A program made the translations under genes and the position numbers. Shown here in pieces: positions 1 through 9,608 of a stretch of 64,000 nucleotides of DNA. The DNA lies in assembly GCA_902628565.1 (NCBI GenBank), contig CACONR010000001.1:62001-126000 (forward strand), in the 5' to 3' direction. The notes beneath the pieces were generated by a model. The model was not told the DNA's origin. It saw only the letters and a list, made by a program, of their open reading frames with translations, and ran no database searches. The DNA is from an uncultured Pelagibacteraceae bacterium (GTDB taxonomy: Bacteria > Pseudomonadota > Alphaproteobacteria > Pelagibacterales > Pelagibacteraceae). Position 1 is the first letter of the stretch. Every line of letters starts with the position of its first letter.

Positions 1-1224
1 AAAATGCCTGACGTAGCTATTTTAGATGTCAAATTGGATAAAGGTGATAACGATGGAATAGAGTTATTATCTCATATCAAATCAAAAAATAAAGATGTGC
101 CAGTAATTATTATTACAGGTCATGCTAACATTGAAATGGCTGTCAATTCCTTAAAGCATGGTGCGTTCGAATTTGTGGAAAAGCCTTTTGACCAAGCTAG
201 ATTATTAAATTTTATAAGCAGAGCTGTTGAAAATCTCCAATTAAAAAATCAAAATAAAGATTATGAAAATAAGTTATTCTCTTCATATGATTTAATAGGT
301 GAAAGTAAAAATATATCTACAATTAGAGAGCAAATTAAAAAGATATCACTTACAGAGAGTAGGATACTTATTAATGGACCATCGGGTTCAGGAAAAGAAC
401 TTATTGCAAGAAAAATTCATAAAAATTCAAAGAGAGAAAAAAATCCATTTATTATTTTAAATGGAGCACTTCTTGATTCAGAAAAATATGAACAAGAATT
501 GTTTGGAGAGGAAAAGATCGATGGTTCCATTTCATATGGTGCTTTAGAGAAAGCTAATAAAGGAACTTTGTTGATTGACCAGGTTTCTGAAATCCCTCTT
601 GTCATTCAATCAAAAATATTAAGAGTTCTCATTGATCAAAAATTTAAAAGACTAAATGGTAATAATGATATCAATGTTGACGTTAGATTGATTTGTTCAT
701 CAAGTAAGGATTTAAAAGATGAAATTAAAATAGGAAATTTTAGAGAAGACCTCTATCACAGACTAAACGTTTTTGAGATCAATATTAAATCTTTAAATGA
801 GCGAATATCAGATATACCATTGCTAATAAAATATTTTTCAAAGATGATTTCTACAAACTATAATATTAAAGAATTAGATATTGATGAAAATGACTCATAT
901 ATTTTGAATCATAATTGGAAAGGAAATGTAAGGGAGCTAAGAAATTTGATTGAAAGAATTGCAATTTTACAACCTGAAACAAAAGATAAAATTTCCAATA
1001 TTGTAAAAGAGTCCTTAAAAAGCGACAATTATGATGATAAAATTGGTGAAAACAGCTTATCTGTACCATTAAAAGAAGCTAGAGAAAATTTTGAAAAAGA
1101 GTATTTAACTATTCAGCTAAAAAAATTTAATGGGAATATATCTAAAACAGCTAACTTTGTTGGTATGGAAAGAAGTGCTCTTCATAGAAAGCTGAAAGGC
1201 TTAGGAATTAAAGAATTTAACTAA
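1..1224 (+). CDS. ntrX: NtrX-like response regulator (receiver + AAA+ + Fis-type HTH), 5' end truncated by window
   Basis: Receiver motif AILDVKL...ITGHA...EKPF; Walker A GPSGSGKE; C-terminal HTH NGNISKTANFVGMERSALHRKLKGLG; followed by trkA/trkH as in alphaproteobacteria; frame is open to position 1. Confidence 0.9.
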   Translation, partial: KMPDVAILDVKLDKGDNDGIELLSHIKSKNKDVPVIIITGHANIEMAVNSLKHGAFEFVEKPFDQARLLNFISRAVENLQLKNQNKDYENKLFSSYDLIGESKNISTIREQIKKISLTESRILINGPSGSGKELIARKIHKNSKREKNPFIILNGALLDSEKYEQELFGEEKIDGSISYGALEKANKGTLLIDQVSEIPLVIQSKILRVLIDQKFKRLNGNNDINVDVRLICSSSKDLKDEIKIGNFREDLYHRLNVFEINIKSLNERISDIPLLIKYFSKMISTNYNIKELDIDENDSYILNHNWKGNVRELRNLIERIAILQPETKDKISNIVKESLKSDNYDDKIGENSLSVPLKEARENFEKEYLTIQLKKFNGNISKTANFVGMERSALHRKLKGLGIKEFN

Positions 1225-1225
1225 A

Positions 1226-2618
1226 ATGAATATAATCATCTGTGGCGCTGGTAGAGTGGGTTTTACTATTGCTAAATTATTGAGTGACCAAGGTCATTCG
1301 ATAACAGTTATTGACCAATCAAGTGAGGATATTCAAAAAATCAATGATAGTTTAGATGTTAAGGCAATTGTTGGTAAAGCTACATATCCGTCAATTCTTG
1401 AAAAAGCTAATGCCGCCGAAACAGATATGATTATTGCAGTTACAAGAAATGATGAAATAAATATGCTAATATGTCAAATAGCATTTTCAATATTTAATAT
1501 TCAAAAAAAAATAGCAAGAATTAGATCGCAGGATTATCTAAACCCAAGATTTACAAGAGTTTATAATAAAGAAAACTTACCAATTGATGTGATTATTTCC
1601 CCTGAGATTGAAATTTCTAAATCAATTCAAAGAAAATTAGAGGCGCCAGGTGCTTTAGATAGTGTGCCATTTGCTGATAACAAAATAAGATTACTGGAAA
1701 TATTCATTAAAGAAGATTGTAAATCTATAGGTATTAATTTTAATGAACTTACAAATAAATACTCAAAATTAGAGGCGAATATTATAGGAATTAATAGAGA
1801 TAATAAATTCTTTATCCCAAAAAAGACAGACTCTGTAAAAAAAAGATGATAAAATTTATGTAATCATTAATTCATCACAAATGTCAGAAACTCTTGAAGC
1901 ATTTGGACATGAAGAAAAAATTTCAAAAAAGATTTTAATTATTGGTGGAGGAAATATTGGTTTTAATTTAGCTAAGAACATCGAAGAGACCTTAGAAACT
2001 GTTAGGGTTAAAATAGTTGAAAAAAATAAAGATCGAGCAGAGTTTTTAGCAAATCAACTAAATGATACTATTGTCATAAATGGTGATGGTCTAGATGAAG
2101 AAGTTTTAACTGAAGCAAACTTAGGGGAAGCTGAAACTGTATTAGCTCTAACAAATGATGATGAAGATAACTTAATGGTCAGTGTATTAGTTGAAAAATT
2201 TGCTAAAGACCAAAAAGACAAAGATGACAAAAGAACAATGGCATTAATTAACAAACCGAATTATTCACTTCTTCAATCATCACTTAAAATTGATGATTTA
2301 ATTGATCCAAGAATGACGACTGTTTCGAGTATATTAAAACATATTCATAAAGGAACAATTGAAAATGCCTATACTCTATCAGATGGTGAGTACGAGGTAA
2401 TTGAAGCTGAAATAATCGAGACATCTGAATTAATAAATAAAGATATTAAAAATTCAAACCTACCAGAAGAATTAAGGATAGGGGCTGTATTAAGAGATAA
2501 AAAAATTATTATACCTAGATCAAACTTTGTTTTTAAAAAAGACGATAGAGTCGTATTCATTGTTAAAAAAGACTCTATATCTTTTGTTGAAAATATTTTT
2601 AGATTAAGTTCAGTATAA
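1226..2618 (+). CDS. trkA: Trk potassium uptake protein TrkA, interrupted by an apparent +1 frameshift in A8 at 1837-1844 (ORFs 1226-1849 and 1881-2618)
   Basis: Two Rossmann TrkA_N halves (MNIIICGAGRVGFTIAKLL and ILIIGGGNIGFNLAKNI) in different frames; removing one A gives a continuous VKKDDKIYVIINSSQMSETLEAFG reading. Confidence 0.88.
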
Positions 2619-2622
2619 TTAG

Positions 2623-4029
2623 ATGCTTGGATTACAAATTAAATATCTAAGTTTCTTTTTTGGATTAATCTCTATTTTATCTTTTTTTAATATAATTTAT
2701 TCTTACTATTTCAACCTTTATCTTAATTTAGATACTTATTATCTGAGTTTATTTTTATCTTCAATTCTATCAATTCTTTTTTATAATTTAAAAATATCTT
2801 CAAAAAAAACATCAATTTTTGAGAAAATTTTAACTGTTTTTCTAGGATATATTTTACTACCTTTAATTTTGTCTATTCCTTTTTACCTAAGTATTTATAA
2901 TTTAACTTTTATAAATTCTTTTTTTGAAGCAGTTTCGGGTTTTACTTCTACTGGTTTTTCTATCTTTGAAAATATTAAAAATATAGATCAAAGTCTGATT
3001 TTATGGAGGTCAACTATCCAATGGATTGGTGGTCTATATTTTTTATTCTCAATAATTTATCTAATAGATATTTATGATGAAAATTTTAAAAAAACATTAA
3101 CAAATTTTTTTTCATTTAATACTTCTGAAGTATTCAAACAAGCTATAAAAGTCTTTTTTATCTATTCTGGTGTTACTTTAGTAATATTTATAATTTTGAA
3201 TTTATTTTCTATTAGAACTTTTGATTCTTTAAATTTGGCATTTTCATTAATTTCTTCAGGGGGATTTTTACCCACAAATAATTTATCTAGTATAATTAGA
3301 GATGATTCTCAAATTATTGTTTTGTCATTTTTAATGTTGACATCTTTTTTTAGTATTTTTTTTAGCTATAATTTATTTTTTTTCAAAAGAAAAAATATTA
3401 ATTTTTTGTATGAAGATCTCAATTTAATCATTTACTTCATTATTGTTTTAATTATTTTCTTTTTATTTTTTAGTTTTAATCAAAACTTTTTGAATTATTT
3501 TTTGTCAATATCAAGCAGTATGTCAAATATTGGTTTTACAATAAATAATTCAAATACAAATTTGACTTTTGTATATTTGATTTTGGTAATTATTGGAGGA
3601 TCCTTTTTTTCCACAAGTTCAGGCTTGAGATTTATAAAGATTTATTCTTTGTTTAAATATTCGGTTAATCAAATTTTATCATTTAGCAGACCAAAAAATA
3701 TATATAAGAATAAATTATTTTTCTCTGAAGTGAATTTCGATTTCGATGAGATAAGTAAATATTTTTTATCTGTTCTAATATTTATTTTATCACTTTTTAT
3801 CTTAACAACTCTATTGACTATTAGCGAATTTAGTTTTGAAAATTCATTTAAATTATCTATTTTAACATTAATGAATACTGTTAATTCAAGTTCATATGGT
3901 TTAAGTGATCTAAATTTTTATGATCTTTCATATTTTACCAAATATTGTCTTATTTTTTTCATGATTGTTGGACGAATTGAGTTGTTAACAATCTTGCTTA
4001 TTGTGAAAAAATTTCTTTTTAAAAATTAA
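2623..4029 (+). CDS. trkH: Trk system potassium uptake protein TrkH
   Basis: Polytopic membrane protein with SGFTSTGFS and SSGGFLP loops; directly after trkA. Confidence 0.85.
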   Translation: MLGLQIKYLSFFFGLISILSFFNIIYSYYFNLYLNLDTYYLSLFLSSILSILFYNLKISSKKTSIFEKILTVFLGYILLPLILSIPFYLSIYNLTFINSFFEAVSGFTSTGFSIFENIKNIDQSLILWRSTIQWIGGLYFLFSIIYLIDIYDENFKKTLTNFFSFNTSEVFKQAIKVFFIYSGVTLVIFIILNLFSIRTFDSLNLAFSLISSGGFLPTNNLSSIIRDDSQIIVLSFLMLTSFFSIFFSYNLFFFKRKNINFLYEDLNLIIYFIIVLIIFFLFFSFNQNFLNYFLSISSSMSNIGFTINNSNTNLTFVYLILVIIGGSFFSTSSGLRFIKIYSLFKYSVNQILSFSRPKNIYKNKLFFSEVNFDFDEISKYFLSVLIFILSLFILTTLLTISEFSFENSFKLSILTLMNTVNSSSYGLSDLNFYDLSYFTKYCLIFFMIVGRIELLTILLIVKKFLFKN

Positions 4030-4057
4030 TTAATTATTGTATATGTAAGAAGATTTT

Positions 4058-4134
4058 GCGCCCTTAGCTCAGCTGGATAGAGCATCGGTTTTCTAAACCG
4101 AGGGTCGTAGGTTCGAATCCTTCAGGGCGCGCCA
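4058..4134 (+). tRNA. tRNA-Arg (TCT)
   Basis: Cloverleaf: acceptor GCGCCCT/AGGGCGC, anticodon arm TCGGT-TTTCTAA-ACCGA, GTTCGAATC T-arm, encoded CCA. Confidence 0.95.
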
Positions 4135-4207
4135 TTAGAAGCACATTTTTGGTTAAAATTTATCTTGACTAGATTTTCAATTAATTCGAAATGAGATTAA
4201 ATTTCTC

Positions 4208-4236
4208 TTGAACCGCTATTTTTATCATGCTTAAAT
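4208..4236 (+). promoter_or_regulatory. Candidate sigma70-type promoter for aapJ (TTGAAC - 17 bp - TTAAAT)
   Basis: -35-like TTGAAC 4208-4213 and -10-like TTAAAT 4231-4236 with 17-bp spacer upstream of aapJ. Confidence 0.4.
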
Positions 4237-4243
4237 TGAGAAT

Positions 4244-4280
4244 ATTCAAAAGTAATTTTGAATTATTTGTTAACAAATAA
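4244..4280 (+). promoter_or_regulatory. Tandem hairpins/palindromes in the aapJ 5' leader
   Basis: ATTCAAAA-GTAA-TTTTGAAT stem-loop (4244-4263) abutting the perfect 18-bp palindrome TTATTTGTTAACAAATAA (4263-4280), just upstream of the RBS. Confidence 0.6.
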
Positions 4281-4299
4281 ATAAACAATAGGAAGAAAT

Positions 4300-5340
4300 A
4301 TGTTTAAATACTTAAAACAATTAACTTCTTTAGTTGCTATGGTTGCTGTGTTGTTCACTTTTACAACAGAATCTATGGCTGCTAAAAAATCTAAAACACT
4401 TAAAAACACTCAAAAAAAAGGGTTTGTAAGATGTGGGGTATCTCAAGGTCTTCCAGGATTTTCTAATGCTGATGCTGCAGGAAATTGGACTGGTGTTGAC
4501 GTTGATGTATGTAGAGCTGTAGCTGCTGCAGTATTAGGTGATGCAAACAAAGTTAAGTTTACACCACTAAGTGCTAAAGAAAGATTTACTGCTTTAACTT
4601 CTGGTGAGATTGATATCTTATCAAGAAACACAACTTGGACTCTTTCTAGAGATGCTGATATCGGACTTACTTTCGTTGGGGTAAACTTCTACGATGGTCA
4701 AGGCTTCATGGTAAGAAAAAGCTCAGGTATCACTTCAACTAGCCAATTCAAAGATGGTATCTCAGCTTGTACAAATATTGGTACAACAACTGAGTTAAAC
4801 ATGAGAGACTTCTTTAATTCAAAAGGAATTTCTTATGAGCCAGTTGCATTTGAAAAAGCTGACGAAGTTGTTGCTGCTTACGATGCTGGTAGATGTGATA
4901 CATACACTACTGATAAATCTGGTTTAGCTGCTCAAAGAACAAAAATGAAAAACCCTGATGAACACATTGTTCTACCAGAAACTATTTCTAAAGAACCTTT
5001 AGGACCAGTTGTTAGACAAGGTGATGCAGTTTGGGAAGATATCGTTAGATGGTCTTTGAACACTATGATCGAAGCTGAAGAATATGGTATTACTTCAGCA
5101 AATGCAGACATGATGAAAACTTCAGATAACCCAGCAATCAAAAGATTAGTTGGTGCTGAAGGTGAATTAGGTGCTGCTTTTGGTCTAGACAACGACTGGA
5201 GCTTAAGAATTATCAAGCAAGTTGGTAATTATGGTGAAAGTTATAAGAGAAATATAGCTGACACTGGAATTTTACCGGACAGAGGTCCAAACCAATTATG
5301 GACAAAAGGCGGAATACTTTACGTTCCACCTGCAAGATAA
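4300..5340 (+). CDS. aapJ: General L-amino-acid ABC transporter, periplasmic substrate-binding protein
   Basis: Signal peptide, then GFVRCGVSQGLPGFSNADAAGNWTGVDVDVCRAVAAAV; followed by two permeases and an ATPase. Confidence 0.92.
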   Translation: MFKYLKQLTSLVAMVAVLFTFTTESMAAKKSKTLKNTQKKGFVRCGVSQGLPGFSNADAAGNWTGVDVDVCRAVAAAVLGDANKVKFTPLSAKERFTALTSGEIDILSRNTTWTLSRDADIGLTFVGVNFYDGQGFMVRKSSGITSTSQFKDGISACTNIGTTTELNMRDFFNSKGISYEPVAFEKADEVVAAYDAGRCDTYTTDKSGLAAQRTKMKNPDEHIVLPETISKEPLGPVVRQGDAVWEDIVRWSLNTMIEAEEYGITSANADMMKTSDNPAIKRLVGAEGELGAAFGLDNDWSLRIIKQVGNYGESYKRNIADTGILPDRGPNQLWTKGGILYVPPAR

Positions 5341-5358
5341 TTGTAGTTTAAATTAATT

Positions 5359-5390
5359 AAAAAGGGCTAGATTTTTCTAGCCCTTTTTTT
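5359..5390 (+). terminator. Rho-independent terminator/attenuator between aapJ and aapQ
   Basis: AAAGGGCTAG-ATTTTT-CTAGCCCTTTTTTT: GC-rich stem followed by T tract. Confidence 0.85.
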
Positions 5391-5414
5391 ATAAACTCAT
5401 ATATTATCGGCAAA

Positions 5415-6566
5415 GTGAATTTTAAACTTAAAGATATAGTCCCACAATTAATTACAGTTTTTGCTGTAGTCTTAGTTTTTGGTTTTTTTACTTATAACGC
5501 CCAAATCAATATGGAAAATAGAGGTATTGATTTTGGTTATGGTTTTCTATCTCAAGAATCATCTTTTGATGTTCAGTTTTCACTAATTGAATATGATGGA
5601 TCACACTCATATTTTAGAGCTTATTTAGTTGGTCTTTTAAATACAATACTTGTATCTGTAATTGGAATAATTATTGCAACAATTCTTGGAGTAATTGTTG
5701 GTATAGCAAGATTATCACCTAATTATCTAATTAATAAATTTGCAGCTTTTTATGTTGAGTTTTTTAGAAATATTCCATTACTACTTCAAATTTTCTTTTG
5801 GTATTTTGCAGCATTACGTGCTTTGCCACTTCCACAAGATGCTGAAGCAATGTTTGGAGTTTTTTTTCTTACAATAAAAGGGTTATACGTCCCAGCATTT
5901 ATTTGGCAAAATTTTAATATTTTCCTCTATTCAGTTATAGCTGCAATCATAGCAATTATTGTTATACGAGCGCATGCCAAAAAAGTTCAGGAAAATCAAG
6001 GTAAACAAATTCCAGTTTTTTTAATTTCTATAGGACTGATATTTATTCTTCCACTTTTAAGTTTTCTAATTGGTGGCGTAAGACTTTCTTTTGAAGTTCC
6101 TGTTTTAAAACAATTGGCAACAACTTCGTTTATTTATGAGGGCGGAGTTAGCTTACCTCCAGAATTGATAGCATTAACATTATCTTTATCTTTATATACA
6201 GCAACATTTATCGCAGAATGTGTCAGAGCTGGAATTCAAGGTGTTGGTAAAGGTCAAAAAGAGGCAGCAGCATCAATCGGACTTACCCCTAATCAAGTAC
6301 TCAAATTAGTAATTATGCCTCAAGCTTTGAGAATAATAATTCCGCCAACAACAAACCAATACTTAAATTTAACTAAAAATTCATCTTTAGCAGCAGCGAT
6401 AGCTTATCCAGATTTAGTATTAGTTTTTGCCGGAACAGCATTAATGCAAACAGGTAAAGCAATTGAAATAGTATCAATCACTATGTTTACTTACCTAACT
6501 TTGAGTATTTCAATATCAATTTTAATGAATTGGTATAACAAAAAAATAGCTATTCAGGAGAAATAA
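5415..6566 (+). CDS. aapQ: Amino-acid ABC transporter permease (GTG start)
   Basis: Binding-protein-dependent permease motif EAAASIGLTPNQVLKLVIMPQALRIIIPP. Confidence 0.88.
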   Translation: MNFKLKDIVPQLITVFAVVLVFGFFTYNAQINMENRGIDFGYGFLSQESSFDVQFSLIEYDGSHSYFRAYLVGLLNTILVSVIGIIIATILGVIVGIARLSPNYLINKFAAFYVEFFRNIPLLLQIFFWYFAALRALPLPQDAEAMFGVFFLTIKGLYVPAFIWQNFNIFLYSVIAAIIAIIVIRAHAKKVQENQGKQIPVFLISIGLIFILPLLSFLIGGVRLSFEVPVLKQLATTSFIYEGGVSLPPELIALTLSLSLYTATFIAECVRAGIQGVGKGQKEAAASIGLTPNQVLKLVIMPQALRIIIPPTTNQYLNLTKNSSLAAAIAYPDLVLVFAGTALMQTGKAIEIVSITMFTYLTLSISISILMNWYNKKIAIQEK

Positions 6567-8008
6567 TGTCTAATATTAATTTTCTAAAACCTGATAGAAC
6601 TAACCTAAATACCTTTTTGTATCTTGGTTCTTTTTTGTTTTTTATTAGTATTTTAGATGTTTTTCTAAATTCTTTTTTTAGATTAAATTTAACTGGTTTT
6701 TTACCTAATTTTTTAAGCTTCTTACTACCTATAGTACTTGGTTTTGTTGGTCTTTATTTCATTCGAATAGAGTACAGCGGAATAAAAAATTTAGACCTCT
6801 TAAATAAACATATTAATACAAATAATTTTAACGCTGTTTTATCACTGTTGATAATATTCATAATCATCAAATCATTACCACCTATATTAAGCTGGTTTGT
6901 TATTGATGCTAGTTTTGCAGGAGATACAAAAGATGTTTGTACAGGTTCTGGTGCATGCTGGACATATATTAAGGTTTGGATGAGAAGATTTATGTATGGA
7001 ATGTATCCAAATGCAGAACAATGGAGAATTAATCTATCATTTGTAGCTTTAGTATTACTCGGCTCTGTTGGATACTTCGCGACTGATAAATTTAAGAAAT
7101 ATTTAACACTTTATTATGTAGTTATTTATCCTTTAATTGCGTTTTTGTTTATCTTCTTTTTTATTTCTGGTGGCCCTATATTTTTTGACTTTTCTTATGG
7201 GATTATTGCTGCAATTTTATCTGTCATCATTGGTTTTTTTATTCCAAGTAAATTTAAGTTTTATTACTTTTTAATAGTTCCTTTAGCGCTTTATGTAATT
7301 TTGAAATATTTTCTTTTTTTTGAAGAATACATTGAGCTTGGAAAATTAGATGGTTTAAATTGGGTTGAAACGGGTGCATGGGGAGGTCTGTCGCTAACAT
7401 TTATAATTTCTTTTTTCTGTCTTATATTCTGTTTTCCAATTGGAATGGCTTTTGCTCTCGGACGAAGATCGGAATTTCCATTAATTAGATATATATCAGT
7501 TGGTTTTATTGAATTCTGGAGAGGTGTTCCACTAATAACAGTTTTATTCATGTCTGCCGTAATGTTTCCAATGTTTTTACCAGAAGACTTTTTCATTGAT
7601 AAATTAGTAAGAGCCATAATTGCAATTTCTTTATTTGAAGCTGCGTATGTTGCGGAAGTTATCAGAGGTGGTTTACAAGCTTTACCAAGGGGTCAATACG
7701 AAGCTGCAAAATCGTTGGGTATGGGTTATTGGAAAATGCATATTTTCGTAATTTTACCACAAGCTCTTAAATTAGTAATACCAGGGATAGCAAATACTTT
7801 CTTAGCATTAGTAAAAGATACTCCATTAATATTTGTTGTCGGATTATTAGAAATAGTTGGAATGTTAAATTTAGCTAAAACAAATCCGAAATGGTTAGGA
7901 TTTGCTATGGAAGGGTATGTATTTGCTGCTATAATTTTCTGGATTATTTGTTATGCAATGAGTAAATATAGTTATAATCTAGAACAAAAATATAAAACCG
8001 ATAGATAA
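6566..8008 (+). CDS. aapM: Amino-acid ABC transporter permease
   Basis: Permease motif YEAAKSLGMGYWKMHIFVILPQALKLVIPGI; overlaps the aapQ stop. Confidence 0.88.
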   Translation: MSNINFLKPDRTNLNTFLYLGSFLFFISILDVFLNSFFRLNLTGFLPNFLSFLLPIVLGFVGLYFIRIEYSGIKNLDLLNKHINTNNFNAVLSLLIIFIIIKSLPPILSWFVIDASFAGDTKDVCTGSGACWTYIKVWMRRFMYGMYPNAEQWRINLSFVALVLLGSVGYFATDKFKKYLTLYYVVIYPLIAFLFIFFFISGGPIFFDFSYGIIAAILSVIIGFFIPSKFKFYYFLIVPLALYVILKYFLFFEEYIELGKLDGLNWVETGAWGGLSLTFIISFFCLIFCFPIGMAFALGRRSEFPLIRYISVGFIEFWRGVPLITVLFMSAVMFPMFLPEDFFIDKLVRAIIAISLFEAAYVAEVIRGGLQALPRGQYEAAKSLGMGYWKMHIFVILPQALKLVIPGIANTFLALVKDTPLIFVVGLLEIVGMLNLAKTNPKWLGFAMEGYVFAAIIFWIICYAMSKYSYNLEQKYKTDR

Positions 8009-8014
8009 AAATTT

Positions 8015-8749
8015 ATGTCAGATAGTATTATCCAAATAAGTAATATGAATAAGTGGTTTGGAGATTTTCAAGTTTTAAAAGGAATAAATTTAGAAGTTAA
8101 ACCAAAAGAAAAAATTGTTGTTTGTGGTCCATCTGGGTCAGGAAAGTCTACATTAATTAGATGTATTAATAGATTAGAAGAGCATCAAGAAGGTAATATT
8201 GTAGTTGATGGAACTGAATTAACAGAGGATACAAAAAATATCGAACAAATTAGAGCTGAAGTTGGAATGGTATTTCAACAGTTTAACTTATTTCCTCACT
8301 TATCTATTTTGGATAACTGCACATTAGCTCCTATTTGGGTTAAAAAAATGCCAAAAAAAGAGGCAGAAGAATTAGCATTAAAACATCTAGAAAGAGTACA
8401 AATTCTTGACCAATCACAAAAATATCCAGGACAATTATCCGGTGGACAACAACAAAGGTGTGCAATTGCAAGAGCTTTATGTATGGAGCCAAAAATAATG
8501 CTTTTTGACGAACCCACATCAGCCTTAGACCCTGAAATGATTAAAGAAGTGTTAGATGTAATGGTTAATTTAGCAAAACAAGGAATGACTATGATCGTAG
8601 TTACACATGAAATGGGTTTCGCAAAAGAAGTTGCAGATCAAATGATATTTATGGATGAAGGAATGATAGTAGAAAAAGCCGATACCAAAGAATTTTTTGC
8701 TAACCCCAAGAGTGATAGAACAAAACTTTTCCTCAGCCAGATACTATAG
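8015..8749 (+). CDS. aapP: Amino-acid ABC transporter ATP-binding protein
   Basis: Walker [10 protein letters not shown], signature LSGGQQQR, Walker [15 protein letters not shown]. Confidence 0.92.
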   Translation: MSDSIIQISNMNKWFGDFQVLKGINLEVKPKEKIVVCGPSGSGKSTLIRCINRLEEHQEGNIVVDGTELTEDTKNIEQIRAEVGMVFQQFNLFPHLSILDNCTLAPIWVKKMPKKEAEELALKHLERVQILDQSQKYPGQLSGGQQQRCAIARALCMEPKIMLFDEPTSALDPEMIKEVLDVMVNLAKQGMTMIVVTHEMGFAKEVADQMIFMDEGMIVEKADTKEFFANPKSDRTKLFLSQIL

Positions 8750-8866
8750 TTCAAGCTAATTTCAAGAAATATTTCTCAAATTATTGCTGAAGTAATGCTT
8801 GACATATTTCCTCTAATACGGGTTTTTACGCAAAAAAAATAAAAATTTATTGTTGCAGTAGGTATT

Positions 8867-8889
8867 AAAAACTAGTTCAATTAGTTTTT
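8867..8889 (+). promoter_or_regulatory. U-tailed hairpin in the leader of the XRE regulator gene
   Basis: AAAAACTA-GTTCAAT-TAGTTTTT, 8-bp stem ending about 22 nt before the ATG at 8912. Confidence 0.45.
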
Positions 8890-8911
8890 TAAAAAATTAA
8901 GAGGGGTCTTA

Positions 8912-9283
8912 ATGGAAGATAATTTTAATAAGCATTTAGGCAATAAGCTTAAGCTTAGAAGACTAGCACTAGGTTTAACTCAAACTAAAGTAGCAAAAGC
9001 AATCAACGTCACATTTCAACAAATTCAAAAATATGAAAAAGGCACTAATGGAGTAAGTTCAATAAGGTTATTACAATTATCGAACTATCTTAAAGTACCA
9101 ATTAATTATTTTTTTGAGGATTTTTCAGAATATCTTATAAATTTAGAGAAATCACAAGAAGGTCATATGAATGTAAATTATAACTTTTTAGTGAAATTAT
9201 ATTCTGAACTAAATGCTGATCAAAAATTAAAATTTAATAAATCATTACAGGTAGCAAGTAACAATATTTCAAAGGTTGGATAA
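8912..9283 (+). CDS. XRE-family HTH transcriptional regulator
   Basis: KLRRLALGLTQTKVAKAINVTFQQIQKYEKGTNGVSSIRLLQLSNYLKVPINYFFE. Confidence 0.88.
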   Translation: MEDNFNKHLGNKLKLRRLALGLTQTKVAKAINVTFQQIQKYEKGTNGVSSIRLLQLSNYLKVPINYFFEDFSEYLINLEKSQEGHMNVNYNFLVKLYSELNADQKLKFNKSLQVASNNISKVG

Positions 9284-9287
9284 TTTT

Positions 9288-9363
9288 TGGCTCCTCGGGC
9301 AGGACTCGAACCTGCGACCAATTGATTAACAGTCAACTGCTCTACCAACTGAGCTACCGAGGA
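9288..9363 (-). tRNA. tRNA-Asn (GTT)
   Basis: Reverse complement TCCTCGGTAGCTCAGTTGG...GACTGTTAATCA...GGTTCGAGTCCTGCCCGAGGAGCCA. Confidence 0.95.
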
Positions 9364-9413
9364 ATATCAAAATCTCAACTTACTTTTTTTTTTCACTAAA
9401 ACAAGATTTTTTT

Positions 9414-9487
9414 TGGAGGCAACGCCCGGAATCGAACCGGGATACAAGGATTTGCAATCCTCTGCGTAACCATTCCGCCACGTTGCC
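9414..9487 (-). tRNA. tRNA-Cys (GCA)
   Basis: Reverse complement GGCAACGTGGCGGAATGGTTACGCAGAGGATTGCAAATCC...GGTTCGATTCCGGGCGTTGCCTCCA. Confidence 0.95.
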
Positions 9488-9608
9488 ATATGTTTTAGAA
9501 GATAGCTACATTGAGTTTTATATAAAATATTTGCAATTAGTCTATTAAATAACGTTCCAATTTGATTATTGTTAATTTAGATTATTAAATTATAAACTAA
9601 TAACACCC

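Noticed and set aside
417-605. Short antisense ORFs such as this one, plus 866-1069, 2054-2254, 7291-7617, 11145-11429, 16-kb region 17002-17313(+), 35214-35573(+), 49527-49871
   Set aside because: All lie opposite well-supported coding genes and show no family signature; expected by chance in AT-rich DNA
9288-9487. Tandem tRNA-Asn/tRNA-Cys as a possible integration hotspot
   Set aside because: No integrase, no repeated tRNA 3' end (att-like duplication) and only a short normal spacer
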